Positions 18,104 to 26,980 of a stretch of 64,000 nucleotides of DNA are shown piece after piece. The notes below the pieces were generated by a model. The model had not been told where the DNA came from. It saw only the letters and a list, made by a program, of their open reading frames with translations, and made no database searches. Source of the DNA: Bifidobacterium pullorum DSM 20433 (GTDB lineage Bacteria; Actinomycetota; Actinomycetes; Actinomycetales; Bifidobacteriaceae); assembly GCF_000771405.1 (NCBI RefSeq), contig NZ_JDUI01000001.1, positions 124,001 to 188,000 on the forward strand, in the 5' to 3' direction. Position 1 is the first letter of the stretch; every line of letters begins with the position of its first letter. The position numbers and the translations under genes were made by a program.

Positions 18104-19723
18104 TTACCGCACCTCGCTTTCAAAATTGCACTTGTCCAGGAGATCCTTCGGAATCTTCTTCACCTCGATGTTGTCCGGCAGAATCATGTCCGACTGGATC
18201 TTCGTCGCGTAAATCAGGAGAGACTGCCCCTCGTCGAGGTGCTGTGACAAAGAGCGGATGTATTCCGCGTTCACGAACTCCGTGGTCACATGGATGAACC
18301 GCTTCTCCGACGAATGGCCGTGGAAGACGTCCTGTGGCTTGTACTTGAAGCCTTCGATCTTGCAGATCGCCTCACACAGCATCTCGAACGTGTAGGTCGG
18401 GTTGATCTGGTAGACCGGCAGCTTGTCGTTCTTCACGAGCAGGCTCGGCGCAAGCTCATAGAAGTGGTATCCGCCGCCACCCTCCCAGTTCACAGCCTTG
18501 GAGATGCCACTTGTATCTGTATCATCAATAACAGAGTCTAACCTTTTCTTACAGTGCGTATAGGCCTGCTCACCCATTTCAATCCCAATCCATCTGCGGT
18601 TCATTTTATGAGCGACTGCAGCTGTTGTCCCTGATCCAAGGAATGAATCAAGAACCCAGTCGCTCTCATCAGTACTCAATTCAAGAATTCTTTTTATGAG
18701 GTGTTCTGGTTTTTTTGCCTTTGGAAAATTCACATTTCCTTCATTATGTAAATTATTCGAAAGAATATCATCCCAAAGCGTTGTTAATGGTTCAGCTGTA
18801 GTCAATTGTCCATCAATAACTTTCATCTTGTCTTTGTAAAACAGGAGGCGTTCCCCATTAACAAAAAACATATCTGGCGCGTTATCTCTTTGCAAATAAA
18901 AGATTTCACCAGGGCTACCTTTTGATTCCTGCACTACATTCTGAATCTCTTTTCCGACACTTTTTAAATCAGGTCTTGCAGTACGCACAACGGACTCAGC
19001 ATGACTCTCAACAAATTCATCAACAAGCGAGGGATTCTGCTTCGCAATTTTACGTGCTCCCTTTACATCAACCTTTTGATCAGATGCAAAGGCTTCCATT
19101 AACGTGCAGAATCTCCAATTATGATAGTCTTCAGTTGCATTAACAATGAATTTACCATATCGGTTATCTCTTCCACGTTTTATAAAAACTCTGTTTGGAT
19201 TCCAATAATCTTTATTCTTTGAATATATCAGAATAAAGTTTGTAGTTGTGACGCATCCGGGGTTAATTGCCTTGTGACCTGTTGCCGCTCCCTGCTTAAA
19301 TGTAATTAAATAAAGTCGGTTCTTTCTTTCAAATATTTCATCCATGACCAGCGTCAGGTATGGTAAATACGAATCGTCAATGTGAACAAAAATGGTGCCA
19401 TCATCTCTTAATAACTCATGAAGAAGAACCAGTCTTTTTCTCATCAAATTCAGCCAGATTGACATTTCCAGATTATCGTCATAGTTCTCGAAAGCCTGGC
19501 CGGTGTTAAAAGGCGGATCGATGTATATGCACTTGATCTTCCCAGCAAAGTCCTGTTGCAGCGCCTGAAGTGCAATCAGGTTGTCTCCGTGAATCAGCAT
19601 GTTCTCACTGTCTGGATCGCCGTAGGATTTCTCCGGATCCTCAAGGAGTATGCGCGGTTCGACTGGCTTCTCCTCATCGTATTTGCCGACCCATGTCAAC
19701 TCGAGTTTTCCTTTTTTCTGCAT
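18104..19723 (-). CDS. Type III Mod-like adenine-specific DNA methyltransferase
   Basis: This 539-aa methylase is of the beta class: motif IV DPPF at 69-72 precedes the SAM-binding motif I FLGSGTT at 361-367. That order is usual for type III Mod proteins, which make N6-methyladenine. The recognition domain lies between, and its specificity cannot be read from sequence. In this operon it occupies the slot of DrmMI, the adenine methylase of class 1 DISARM. TAGGAG lies before the ATG and overlaps the stop of the helicase gene upstream. The central third (about 18.5-19.3 kb) is especially A+T-rich, as is common for exchanged target-recognition domains. Confidence 0.87.
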   Translation of the reverse strand: MQKKGKLELTWVGKYDEEKPVEPRILLEDPEKSYGDPDSENMLIHGDNLIALQALQQDFAGKIKCIYIDPPFNTGQAFENYDDNLEMSIWLNLMRKRLVLLHELLRDDGTIFVHIDDSYLPYLTLVMDEIFERKNRLYLITFKQGAATGHKAINPGCVTTTNFILIYSKNKDYWNPNRVFIKRGRDNRYGKFIVNATEDYHNWRFCTLMEAFASDQKVDVKGARKIAKQNPSLVDEFVESHAESVVRTARPDLKSVGKEIQNVVQESKGSPGEIFYLQRDNAPDMFFVNGERLLFYKDKMKVIDGQLTTAEPLTTLWDDILSNNLHNEGNVNFPKAKKPEHLIKRILELSTDESDWVLDSFLGSGTTAAVAHKMNRRWIGIEMGEQAYTHCKKRLDSVIDDTDTSGISKAVNWEGGGGYHFYELAPSLLVKNDKLPVYQINPTYTFEMLCEAICKIEGFKYKPQDVFHGHSSEKRFIHVTTEFVNAEYIRSLSQHLDEGQSLLIYATKIQSDMILPDNIEVKKIPKDLLDKCNFESEVR

Positions 19724-19734
19724 GACTATATCTC

Positions 19735-22371
19735 CTAAAACTTCAGTACGACGCTGATCAGAAGGATGGGGTTGTCAATCTCAAGGCTGGCGTTGAACGT
19801 CTTGATTTCCTGGTCGCCCTCGGCTCTGAACCTGGTGTCACGTTCGTGGAATGACGCCTGGAAGGCCCCGAGCTTCTTTTCCTTTTGCTCCGCCTTTTTC
19901 CTGATGTCTATCTTTTCGTAGAAATTGTTCGAGGCTCTTTCCTGTTCACGGAGTTCCTCGATTTCCGCGCTCATCTCTTGGTACTGCACGACAAGCTGTT
20001 CGTTCTGGATGCGTATCCAGTTCTCGATCTTGCGCCGGTTGTATTCCCGTACCGGTTCCGACTGTCTGTCGAGCTTGTCCAGCATCTCTGAGACGAGGTT
20101 TTGGTACGTTCTCTGGAACAGAGCGTTTTCCTCATCCGTCGGCGTGAAGTATCGCACATTGGAGTCGTCGATTTTCTCCAGTTCCGGCACAAGGTCGTCC
20201 TCTTCGAAGTCGACATACCTGCCCTCGTGGTCGCACATAAGAAGCACGGGGAAGAGGATGTCCGCATTGTTGCACATCGCACCGAGGAACAGGTATCCTC
20301 GTGCCCCGATGTTCTGTTCACCCCAGCCGTCGACTTTCCAGTACTGGACATCCCTGAACACCTCCGACTGCGCGACTTTGCTCCAATAGTCGACCTGCTG
20401 TAGGTAGCGGTCGATGTCCTTCTTCGTGCCTTCGAGTGCCTGCTTCTTTGCGCCGCTGCTTTCCGTGACTAAGATGTCGCGGAGTTTCTGCGTCTTCTTG
20501 TCGCGCTTCGCATCCAGCTTTCTGTTCAGCTTGTTGAACTCTTTCTTGAATTCAGCAGCTGTGTCGCATCGCTGATAGATGTCCAACACCGTCTTCTCGA
20601 AGCTCGTGCCGGATTCCAGAGCTCCGATTGCAATGTCGGAAGCTCCGAATACACCCTCGAAAAGCTTGAACTTCTCCGAGAGTATCTCGTAGACACGCTT
20701 GTCAGCCTCGTTCTGCGTGTTCAGCAGGTTGATGGCGACCACGTCGTTCTGCTGCCCGTAGCGATGGCAGCGGCCGATTCGCTGCTCGATCTTCATCGGG
20801 TTCCACGGCAGGTCGTAGTTGATGACTGTGTTGCAAAACTGCAGGTTCAGGCCTTCCGAGCCGGCGTCGGTGCATATGAGTATCTTCGCATTCTCTTTAA
20901 AATAGTCGACGATGGCGTGCTTGTATTCGACGCTTCTCCCGTAGTTCGCGTTTCCATAGTTCTTCGCCTGCCATGCTTGGTATATTTCCTTCGACATGGC
21001 ATCGTCGAATCCTCCGTTAAACAGGAGGATGTCTTCCTCACTGTACCCGGATTTCCTGAGTTCTTCGGCGATGTATTTCTGTGTCCGTTTCGACTCAGTG
21101 AACACAACGGCTTTCTGCGCAATGCCGTGATCCCGCTGGTATGAGAAGCAGATCTCAAGCGCCTGCCTCAACGCAGTGACCTTGGAGTTCGTCTGGATGC
21201 GTTTTGCCACATCGATGATGGCGTTGACCTCGTCCAGCTCCGCCTGGATGTATGCCTTCTGCGTCGCGGTGCCCTCGTTCTCGGTTTCCTCGAAGCCGGA
21301 TTCGTCAATCTCGTCCTCGACGAAGCTCCAGAACAGGTCGAAGCCCTCCTGTGCGTCAGCAGACTTCGTGCCCTCATACAGCTTCTCGAGCCGCTTCTTC
21401 AGCACCTCAAAGGTATCAATAAGGGCGAAGCTGGATGAAGCCATGAGCTTGCGGATGACCAGGATGATCAGCGCCCGGTTGGATGTCGGAATGGAATACA
21501 GGACATCCCGCTTGAGGAACAGGTTGACCCGCTCGTAAAGATCAATCTCGTCCCGTGACAGTTCGAAGTCGACGGTCTTGCAGATCCTCTTCACGAAATG
21601 CATGTAGTCCGCCACATCTTTTCGCAGCGTCCTGTACAGCACCGGCATGAGTTCCCGCTTGAGGTCGTCGTAATTCTCATCCTTTATGTAACGCTGCCGG
21701 AACACCTGCTCCGAACCGAAGATTCGCGGATCAATGAAGGAGATAAGCCCGTACAGGTCCATGAGTGAGTTCTGCAGAGGTGTTGCTGTCAGGAGAATCT
21801 TCGGTATCCCGCCGGAAAGCTCGTACAGCCGCTTTGCACGCTTCGTACCGCTCAGGTTGCGCAGGTTGTGCGCCTCATCGATGATGAGGAAGTCCCATTT
21901 CACATCAGGGAATCGTTTCATCAGCTTCGACGAGTAATCGTAGGAGGTGATGACAATCCGGACACTCTGCCTGTCAGCGAGCTCCTTATGCCAGTCCTCC
22001 GCATCATGTTCGACCGTGAGTCTGTCGAGAATCACGGATTTCAGGTCGAACTTGTCCTCGAGCTCCAGCTCCCACTGCTTGCGGAGAGACGCAGGGAGCG
22101 CAATCAGAACTTTCTTCGCTCCGGACTCCAGCATGTAGCGCAGGACGAGCCCCGCCTCGATCGTCTTGCCGAGTCCGACCTCGTCAGCAAGCACCATGCC
22201 GCCCGTCTTCATCGCGTCGATGGCAGCGCAGAATGCATTGATCTGGTGAGGATTCGGATCGATATGAGATTCGGACGGAAGGAGGAAATGGAATGGTGAT
22301 TTCCCCAGCTCCATGCGTTTGAACCTGCCGTACTGCCCGAGAAGCAGGTTTCTGCTTTCACTGCTGTCCAT
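19735..22371 (-). CDS. drmD: SNF2-family helicase (DrmD-like)
   Basis: The 878-aa SNF2/RapA-type ATPase has Walker A GLGKT (66-70) and DEAH (165-168). The C-terminal RecA lobe carries SEGLNLQFCNTVINYDLPWNP and motif VI QRIGRCHRYGQ. A long charged coiled-coil region follows (about residues 600-840). DrmD is the SNF2 helicase of class 1 DISARM, and its position next to the adenine methylase and upstream of drmAB fits. Its start overlaps the end of the cytosine methylase gene by 14 nt, so the two are translationally linked. Confidence 0.82.
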   Translation of the reverse strand: MDSSESRNLLLGQYGRFKRMELGKSPFHFLLPSESHIDPNPHQINAFCAAIDAMKTGGMVLADEVGLGKTIEAGLVLRYMLESGAKKVLIALPASLRKQWELELEDKFDLKSVILDRLTVEHDAEDWHKELADRQSVRIVITSYDYSSKLMKRFPDVKWDFLIIDEAHNLRNLSGTKRAKRLYELSGGIPKILLTATPLQNSLMDLYGLISFIDPRIFGSEQVFRQRYIKDENYDDLKRELMPVLYRTLRKDVADYMHFVKRICKTVDFELSRDEIDLYERVNLFLKRDVLYSIPTSNRALIILVIRKLMASSSFALIDTFEVLKKRLEKLYEGTKSADAQEGFDLFWSFVEDEIDESGFEETENEGTATQKAYIQAELDEVNAIIDVAKRIQTNSKVTALRQALEICFSYQRDHGIAQKAVVFTESKRTQKYIAEELRKSGYSEEDILLFNGGFDDAMSKEIYQAWQAKNYGNANYGRSVEYKHAIVDYFKENAKILICTDAGSEGLNLQFCNTVINYDLPWNPMKIEQRIGRCHRYGQQNDVVAINLLNTQNEADKRVYEILSEKFKLFEGVFGASDIAIGALESGTSFEKTVLDIYQRCDTAAEFKKEFNKLNRKLDAKRDKKTQKLRDILVTESSGAKKQALEGTKKDIDRYLQQVDYWSKVAQSEVFRDVQYWKVDGWGEQNIGARGYLFLGAMCNNADILFPVLLMCDHEGRYVDFEEDDLVPELEKIDDSNVRYFTPTDEENALFQRTYQNLVSEMLDKLDRQSEPVREYNRRKIENWIRIQNEQLVVQYQEMSAEIEELREQERASNNFYEKIDIRKKAEQKEKKLGAFQASFHERDTRFRAEGDQEIKTFNASLEIDNPILLISVVLKF

Positions 22372-23647
22372 CTGTATCTTCCCAGTGAAGCTGTGCGAAG
22401 ATTCCCTCGGCGATACCTCTTGCCATCAAAGGAGGTACGGCGTTACCGATCTGCACGAACTGCGATGTGCGCGGTCCCTCAAAGTAGTAGCTGTCCGGGA
22501 ATGACTGTATGCGCGCCGCTTCCCGCACCGTGATAGAGCGGTGCTGCCGGATGTCAGGATGGATGAAGTAGTGACCGTCCTTGGAAAGGTGTGCCAGTAT
22601 CGTGTGACAGCAGTGTTCGTCTCCTTCGACCACCTTGAAACGGTCAGTGAAGGAATATCGGTTTTTGTGTGTCTTGAGTTCCTCCGGCAAGTCGTTGTAG
22701 TTTAGCCTCTTGTGCCCGTCATTCCACAGTTCTATGGCTCTCTCGTATATCTTTACGTCACGCTCGATGTTCGGCCGAGAGTTCTGGAGAGTAAGGACAT
22801 CATCTTTCGTCCGGATGCCAGTTTCTGTCACATAACTACTTGGCTTCTTCTTCGAGTACGTGTTTTCGCTCTCACCGGGATGGAGCTCTGGAAGATCTGT
22901 AAACAGATCATTCACCACGGCATCCGTTTCCTTCCTGATGAAGTCCGGGTATGCAAGACCGCTGTTCTTCAGCCAACCGACGATAATCATCCTACGTCTG
23001 TTCTGAAGCACACCGAAGGTCTGTGCGTTCTGCTCATGACACTCGATTTCGTATCCGACACGCTTGAGGTACTTTTGTAGGTTTTTCCAGATGACTCCCC
23101 CCTGTGCGGACTCGATACCAATCACGTTCTCGAAAACAAACATACGCGGCTGATATTTCTTGAGGAAGCGTGCATAGAGCTTATACAGGTAATTTCGCGG
23201 ATCATCCTTCATCGGAACTTCCATGTGACTGCTCTGAGCTCTGCCGACAAGGGAGTATGCCTGACACGGCGGCCCGCCGACAATCACATCTACCTTTTCG
23301 ATTCCGCGTATTTTCATGATGCCATCGATAGTCCCGAAAACAGCAAGGAGAGTTTCATCGGACAGCGTCTCATTGATAACTGTTTTTGTGATGGAAGATG
23401 GAATCTGCTTCATGAACTCGTCACGGCTGGTCTTCCCGGAGAGGTATTCCCTGTAAAGGGCGAGGTTACCCGTGTTCTTCAGATAGTAGTATGCGCTACG
23501 GGTTTCAAGTGTCTTTGCGGCATACTTATTCATCTCGACATGTGCAACCGGCTGAAAGCCTGCCTGCAGGAACCCCTCTGACAGGCCTCCCGCTCCAGCG
23601 AAGAGGTCTATGAAATTATAGCTGCTCTGTTCATCCGCTTGCGGCAT
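22358..23647 (-). CDS. drmMII: C5-cytosine DNA methyltransferase (DrmMII/Dcm-like)
   Basis: The 429-aa protein has the C5-methylase motifs in order: motif I FIDLFAGAGGLSEGF (about 12-26), motif IV GGPPCQAYS with catalytic C128, motif VI FENV, motif VIII QNRRRM, and motif X QIGNAVPP near the end. It methylates cytosine at an unknown sequence to mark host DNA. In class 2 DISARM the methylase DrmMII is of this type. Here it is the first gene of an operon that also has an adenine methylase, which is unusual. The ATG at 23647 follows AGAGGAAG, and a good promoter lies at 23681-23709. Confidence 0.85.
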   Translation of the reverse strand: MPQADEQSSYNFIDLFAGAGGLSEGFLQAGFQPVAHVEMNKYAAKTLETRSAYYYLKNTGNLALYREYLSGKTSRDEFMKQIPSSITKTVINETLSDETLLAVFGTIDGIMKIRGIEKVDVIVGGPPCQAYSLVGRAQSSHMEVPMKDDPRNYLYKLYARFLKKYQPRMFVFENVIGIESAQGGVIWKNLQKYLKRVGYEIECHEQNAQTFGVLQNRRRMIIVGWLKNSGLAYPDFIRKETDAVVNDLFTDLPELHPGESENTYSKKKPSSYVTETGIRTKDDVLTLQNSRPNIERDVKIYERAIELWNDGHKRLNYNDLPEELKTHKNRYSFTDRFKVVEGDEHCCHTILAHLSKDGHYFIHPDIRQHRSITVREAARIQSFPDSYYFEGPRTSQFVQIGNAVPPLMARGIAEGIFAQLHWEDTDGQQ

Positions 23648-23680
23648 ACATCTTCCTCTTCCTTACAATCGTTTTCCCAT

Positions 23681-23709
23681 ACCATACTATGGACAGGACC
23701 GGGCCTCAA
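23681..23709 (-). promoter_or_regulatory. Promoter of the DISARM-type operon
   Basis: On the minus strand TTGAGG (23704-23709), a 17-nt spacer and TATGGT (23681-23686) form a sigma70-like promoter about 35 nt upstream of the cytosine methylase ATG. No operator-like palindrome was noticed beside it. The ISL3 element begins about 70 bp further upstream, so the insertion has not removed the promoter. Confidence 0.5.
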
Positions 23710-23776
23710 TCGGCTCTGCCGATCATGCTCCACGCTACAAAACGAACCATAATGCGTCCTATATCCCATCTTATCT

Positions 23777-25174
23777 GGCTCTTGTGTTGTTTTCGTGGGT
23801 GGTGGCTCGTCGTTGAGCCGTTGAATACGAAGGTGTGAGGGGCGCTTCCTGTAGGTTTGTTTTTCGACCAAGAATACAACCGAGGAAAGCGCCTTGGTTG
23901 AAGAGCATATTCAAGCGATTGCCGAACGTCAAAGACATGATGGTCGAGGACGTGTCGTTGGACGACTCCCCGCTACGCGACGCGCCCGTCCTGGTGGCGC
24001 GCGTCAGGTGCGGGAAGGGAGCGTTGCGCTGCTCGCGCTGCGGGCGAAAGGCCCCGAGATACGACAACGGCGGGGGCGGGCGAAGCTGGCGGCACCAGGA
24101 CTTCGGTTGCTTCCGCGTCGAGCTTTCCGGCCCGGTCCCGCGAGTGGAATGCCGTCCGCACGGCGTGGTGGTCTCCCGGGTGCCGTGGGCCGAGCCGGGC
24201 AGCCGGTTCACCCGCGACTTCGAATCCGAGTGCGCATGGCTGATGACGGTCGCCGGCCAGAAGACCGTGAGCGGTTTCCCGCATATCGCGTGGAGGACCG
24301 CCGGCGACATCGCCAGACGGGTCGCCGGCCGGCTGGAGTCCTCGATGCCGTGCATGTTCGACGGGTTGCACGCGATCGGTGTGGACGAGACCAGCCGCAG
24401 GAAGGGCCACGCGTACATCACCGTCATCGTCGACCACGGGCGCGGACGCGTGATCCGGGCGCACGACGGGCACGGCAGACAGGTCCTCGACCTGTTCTTC
24501 CGACAACTGACGCCGGAGCGGCGCGCGTCGATCCGGATCGTGACCGGCGACGGGGCCGGATGGATCGACTCGTCCGTGGCCGAGCACCGCCCGAACGCCG
24601 AACGCGTGCTCGACTCGTTCCACATCGTCTCCTGGATGACCGACGCGCTCGACCGGGTCGGGAAACGGTTGTGGAACCAGGCCAGGCGCGACGGGAACAA
24701 AACGGCGACCGAGGCGATGCGCGGCGTCGAATACGCCGTGCCCAGGAACCCCGGCGACCTGACCGAACGCCAATCCACGGACCTCGCCACACTCGCCGAC
24801 GCGGATCCCAAGGCCAGCCCTACCGCTCGTGGCAGCTCAGGGAACTCCTGCGCACGCTCCTGCGCCAGCCCGTCGAACGGGCCGAAGCGGAACTCAAACG
24901 ATGGATCGGCCGGGCGTCACGCTGCCGCATCCCCGAGATCGTCGAACCATGCGGGAAGATCCGCAGACGCCGCGACGACATCCTCACAACCATCAGGCTC
25001 GGCTGTTCCAACGCCGGGATCGAAGCGTTCAACAACAAGATCAAGGTCACCATCCGCATGGCCTACGGCTCCCGCGACACGGACAACCTCATCGCCATGA
25101 TCAAACTCAGATGCTCAGGACCACCCATCCACCTGCCAACACCCATCCTCTAACCCACGAAAACAGCAGAAGCC
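23777..25174 (+). mobile_element. ISL3-family insertion sequence
   Basis: The element is bounded by imperfect inverted repeats that begin GGCT and end in GTTTTCGTGGGT on the inner side. Left copy is about 23777-23800 and right copy about 25153-25174; the inner 20 positions match at 18. It contains one transposase gene in the plus direction. The flanking octamers agree at only 5 of 8 positions, so there is no clean target duplication and one end may have rearranged. It marks the right edge of the defence island. Confidence 0.75.
23898..25153 (+). pseudogene. ISL3-family transposase, frameshifted
   Basis: The reading frame starts near a TTG at 23898 (LKSIFKRLPNVKDMMVEDV). It has the zinc-binding CSRCGRKAPRYD region, the helix-turn-helix, and the DDE domain (GVDETSRRKGHAYITVI, VTGDGAGWI). 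At about 24811-24813 one G appears missing (AAGGCC where AAGGGCC restores the frame), and the rest continues in another frame as QPYRSWQLRELLR through NNKIKVTIRMAYG, including the final catalytic Glu region (CSNAGIEAFNNK). Without ribosomal frameshifting the transposase would lose its last catalytic residue, so the copy is probably immobile. Confidence 0.75.
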
Positions 25175-25270
25175 TCGTAAATAACTCCATATAACGCTAT
25201 CCACAGATCGTAACCGCGGAAACGTATATCCTTGATATACATACATGCTTGCCGTCGAGCGGAGGTCATC

Positions 25271-25876
25271 ATGGATACCAGTGCATTCTCGTGGACACGC
25301 GAGCCGAAGGACTACGTCATCGGCAACGATCGCATCGAGATCACCACCGCGCCGCACACGGACCTGTGGCAGCGCACCTATTACCATTTCCGCAACGACA
25401 ACGCCCCGGTCCTGCAGATGGAGACCGCTGAGCGGTATTTCAGCTTTGTGGTGAAAACCGATTTCTCCGGAAGCCATCACCGTTTCGACCAGTGCGGCGT
25501 GGTGATGTATCTCGATAGCGAGAACTGGCTGAAGGGTTCCATCGAATACGAGAATGACGAGTTCCAGCACTTGGGCAGCGTGGTGACGAACAACGGCTAC
25601 TCCGACTGGGCGACCACGGCCATTCCCGCCACCATCAAGTCCATGTGGTACCGGTTCAGCCGTCGCGAGGACGACTACTGCATCGAATGTTCGCAGGACG
25701 GCGTCAACTTCTCGCAGATGCGTATCTGCCATATGGCCAAGGGCGACGACACCATCCGGTTCGGCATCTACGCCTGTTCGCCGGAGGATTCCTCCTTCAC
25801 CGCGGTGTTCACGGACATGCGGATGATGGAATGTCAGTGGCGGGCGCACGACGGGCAGCAGCCCGACGACGAGTGA
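25271..25876 (+). CDS. DUF1349 domain protein (concanavalin-like fold)
   Basis: This 201-aa cytoplasmic protein matches the DUF1349 family, a concanavalin A-like beta-sandwich (segments TDLWQRTYYHF, DQCGVVMYLDSENWLKGSIEYE and IRFGIYACSPE are typical). Members are often called regulators of enolase, but sugar binding is more likely from the fold; no function is established. The ATG at 25271 has GGAGG 6 nt upstream; an earlier ATG at 25232 has none. It stands alone between the ISL3 element and a strong hairpin terminator. Confidence 0.8.
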   Translation: MDTSAFSWTREPKDYVIGNDRIEITTAPHTDLWQRTYYHFRNDNAPVLQMETAERYFSFVVKTDFSGSHHRFDQCGVVMYLDSENWLKGSIEYENDEFQHLGSVVTNNGYSDWATTAIPATIKSMWYRFSRREDDYCIECSQDGVNFSQMRICHMAKGDDTIRFGIYACSPEDSSFTAVFTDMRMMECQWRAHDGQQPDDE

Positions 25877-25918
25877 TTCCCGGTCCGTGACCGCGATCGC
25901 GTGCACGGACCGGGAATC
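25875..25918. terminator. Hairpin terminator between convergent genes
   Basis: A perfect 15-bp stem (GATTCCCGGTCCGTG at 25875-25889, CACGGACCGGGAATC at 25904-25918) has a 14-nt loop that itself contains CGCGATCGCG. It begins at the stop of the DUF1349 gene and ends just after the arsC-arsR gene, so it can serve both strands. There is no T-run on either side. Confidence 0.65.
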
Positions 25919-25935
25919 ACCGATGTTCGGGGAGA

Positions 25936-26646
25936 TCATATGTTGTCGCCGTTGCTTGCATGTCCGCCCCGACCCAAAGCGGTAACGGACTCTCCCAAGG
26001 CCACAAGCCGGTCGGCGTCGATCCGGTAGTACATCCAACGACCGTCCCGTCGCTGATGAACCAGTCCGGCGTCGACCAGCACCTTCATGTGGTGGCTGAG
26101 CGTGCTTTGGCTGACGTGGAGTCGGTCGAGCAGCTTGCATGCGCACAGTTCTTCTTCATGGGCAAGCGCACGGACGACGGTCAGCCGCGTCTCGTCGGCG
26201 AGCGCGCGCAACGCGGACACGTCGGGCCGGTCGAGGCGCTGCTCGTCCGCCGCGCGGATTCTGTCCGCAAGGTCGTCGACATTGCGTGCAATGGCGTCGA
26301 TGCAGGCGTCATATGCCGCGTCCTCTTTGCCTGTCGGGTCATCGAGCCCCCAGTCCTCGCGATGCTGGCATGGCAGCGCGGGGCAGCTCACGCCGCACCC
26401 CATCGTCACCACGATGTCGGGTCTAGGGATCTCGTCAAGCGCTTTGCTCCGCAGCATGGAGACGTCGATTCCGCGTTTGGCCAGCAGCCGTAGCGCGTCC
26501 GGGTTCGGCGCGGCGAGTGGATCGGTGCCCGCCGAGTACGGCTCGATGACGTCGGATGCACGCATACGCGCGACGGCCTCCGCGATCTGGCTGCGGCACG
26601 CGTTATGCGTGCAGATGAATGCGACGCGTACTTTGCCGGCGTTCAC
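25936..26646 (-). CDS. ArsC-ArsR fusion: arsenate reductase joined to metalloregulator
   Basis: The 236-aa protein joins two domains. Residues 5-130 are a low-molecular-weight-phosphatase-type arsenate reductase with P-loop CTHNACR (C12 to R18) and cysteines C84, C88 and C93 for the disulfide relay. Residues 140-225 are an ArsR winged helix with metal-site ELCACKLL (C168, C170) and recognition helix SQSTLSHHMKVL. It would reduce arsenate and repress the operon until arsenite binds. It starts with GTG overlapping the stop of the upstream redox gene (GTGA), so it is the last gene of a three-gene cassette. Confidence 0.85.
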   Translation of the reverse strand: MNAGKVRVAFICTHNACRSQIAEAVARMRASDVIEPYSAGTDPLAAPNPDALRLLAKRGIDVSMLRSKALDEIPRPDIVVTMGCGVSCPALPCQHREDWGLDDPTGKEDAAYDACIDAIARNVDDLADRIRAADEQRLDRPDVSALRALADETRLTVVRALAHEEELCACKLLDRLHVSQSTLSHHMKVLVDAGLVHQRRDGRWMYYRIDADRLVALGESVTALGRGGHASNGDNI

Positions 26647-26924
26647 GACCGTTCCCCGATGAGGGTGCGTATCTCATCGGCCGTGAGGACCTTGCCCGCG
26701 CTGACGACCGTGCCGTCCATGACAAGGGCTGGCGTCGTCATCACTCCGGCTTCGGCGATCCGGGCCATATCGGTCACGTAGTCGACCTGGTCGGCGCCGA
26801 GGGCTTCGGTCGCGGCCTCGTACAGCGCGTGGCATTTCCGGCAGCCGGTGCCCATCACCTGCACGCGGGCGTTTCCGTTTCCGCCGATGTCCCGCTTCTT
26901 TGTGGTTGTGCCGAACAGTCCCAT
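26643..26924 (-). CDS. Small thioredoxin-like redox protein (TM0996/MTH895 type)
   Basis: This 93-aa protein has the thioredoxin-like fold with a CRKC active site (C28, C31) in GTGCRKCHALYEA and the MTTPALVMDG cis-proline region. Small redox-active disulfide proteins of this type often sit beside DUF318 permeases and arsenic genes. It could donate electrons to the ArsC domain encoded next, or deliver thiol-bound metal; this is inference. The ATG at 26924 follows AAAGGAG. Its stop overlaps the GTG of the arsC-arsR fusion gene. Confidence 0.82.
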   Translation of the reverse strand: MGLFGTTTKKRDIGGNGNARVQVMGTGCRKCHALYEAATEALGADQVDYVTDMARIAEAGVMTTPALVMDGTVVSAGKVLTADEIRTLIGERS

Positions 26925-26980
26925 GATGGTGGCTCCTTTCGTTGTGTTCGGTTGTTCCTGCCGACGCCCGTGACCCTCCG

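Noticed and set aside
23608-23871. 87-codon minus-strand frame upstream of the cytosine methylase
   Set aside because: It runs across the promoter and the IS end, overlaps the methylase start in another frame and shows no protein-like features.
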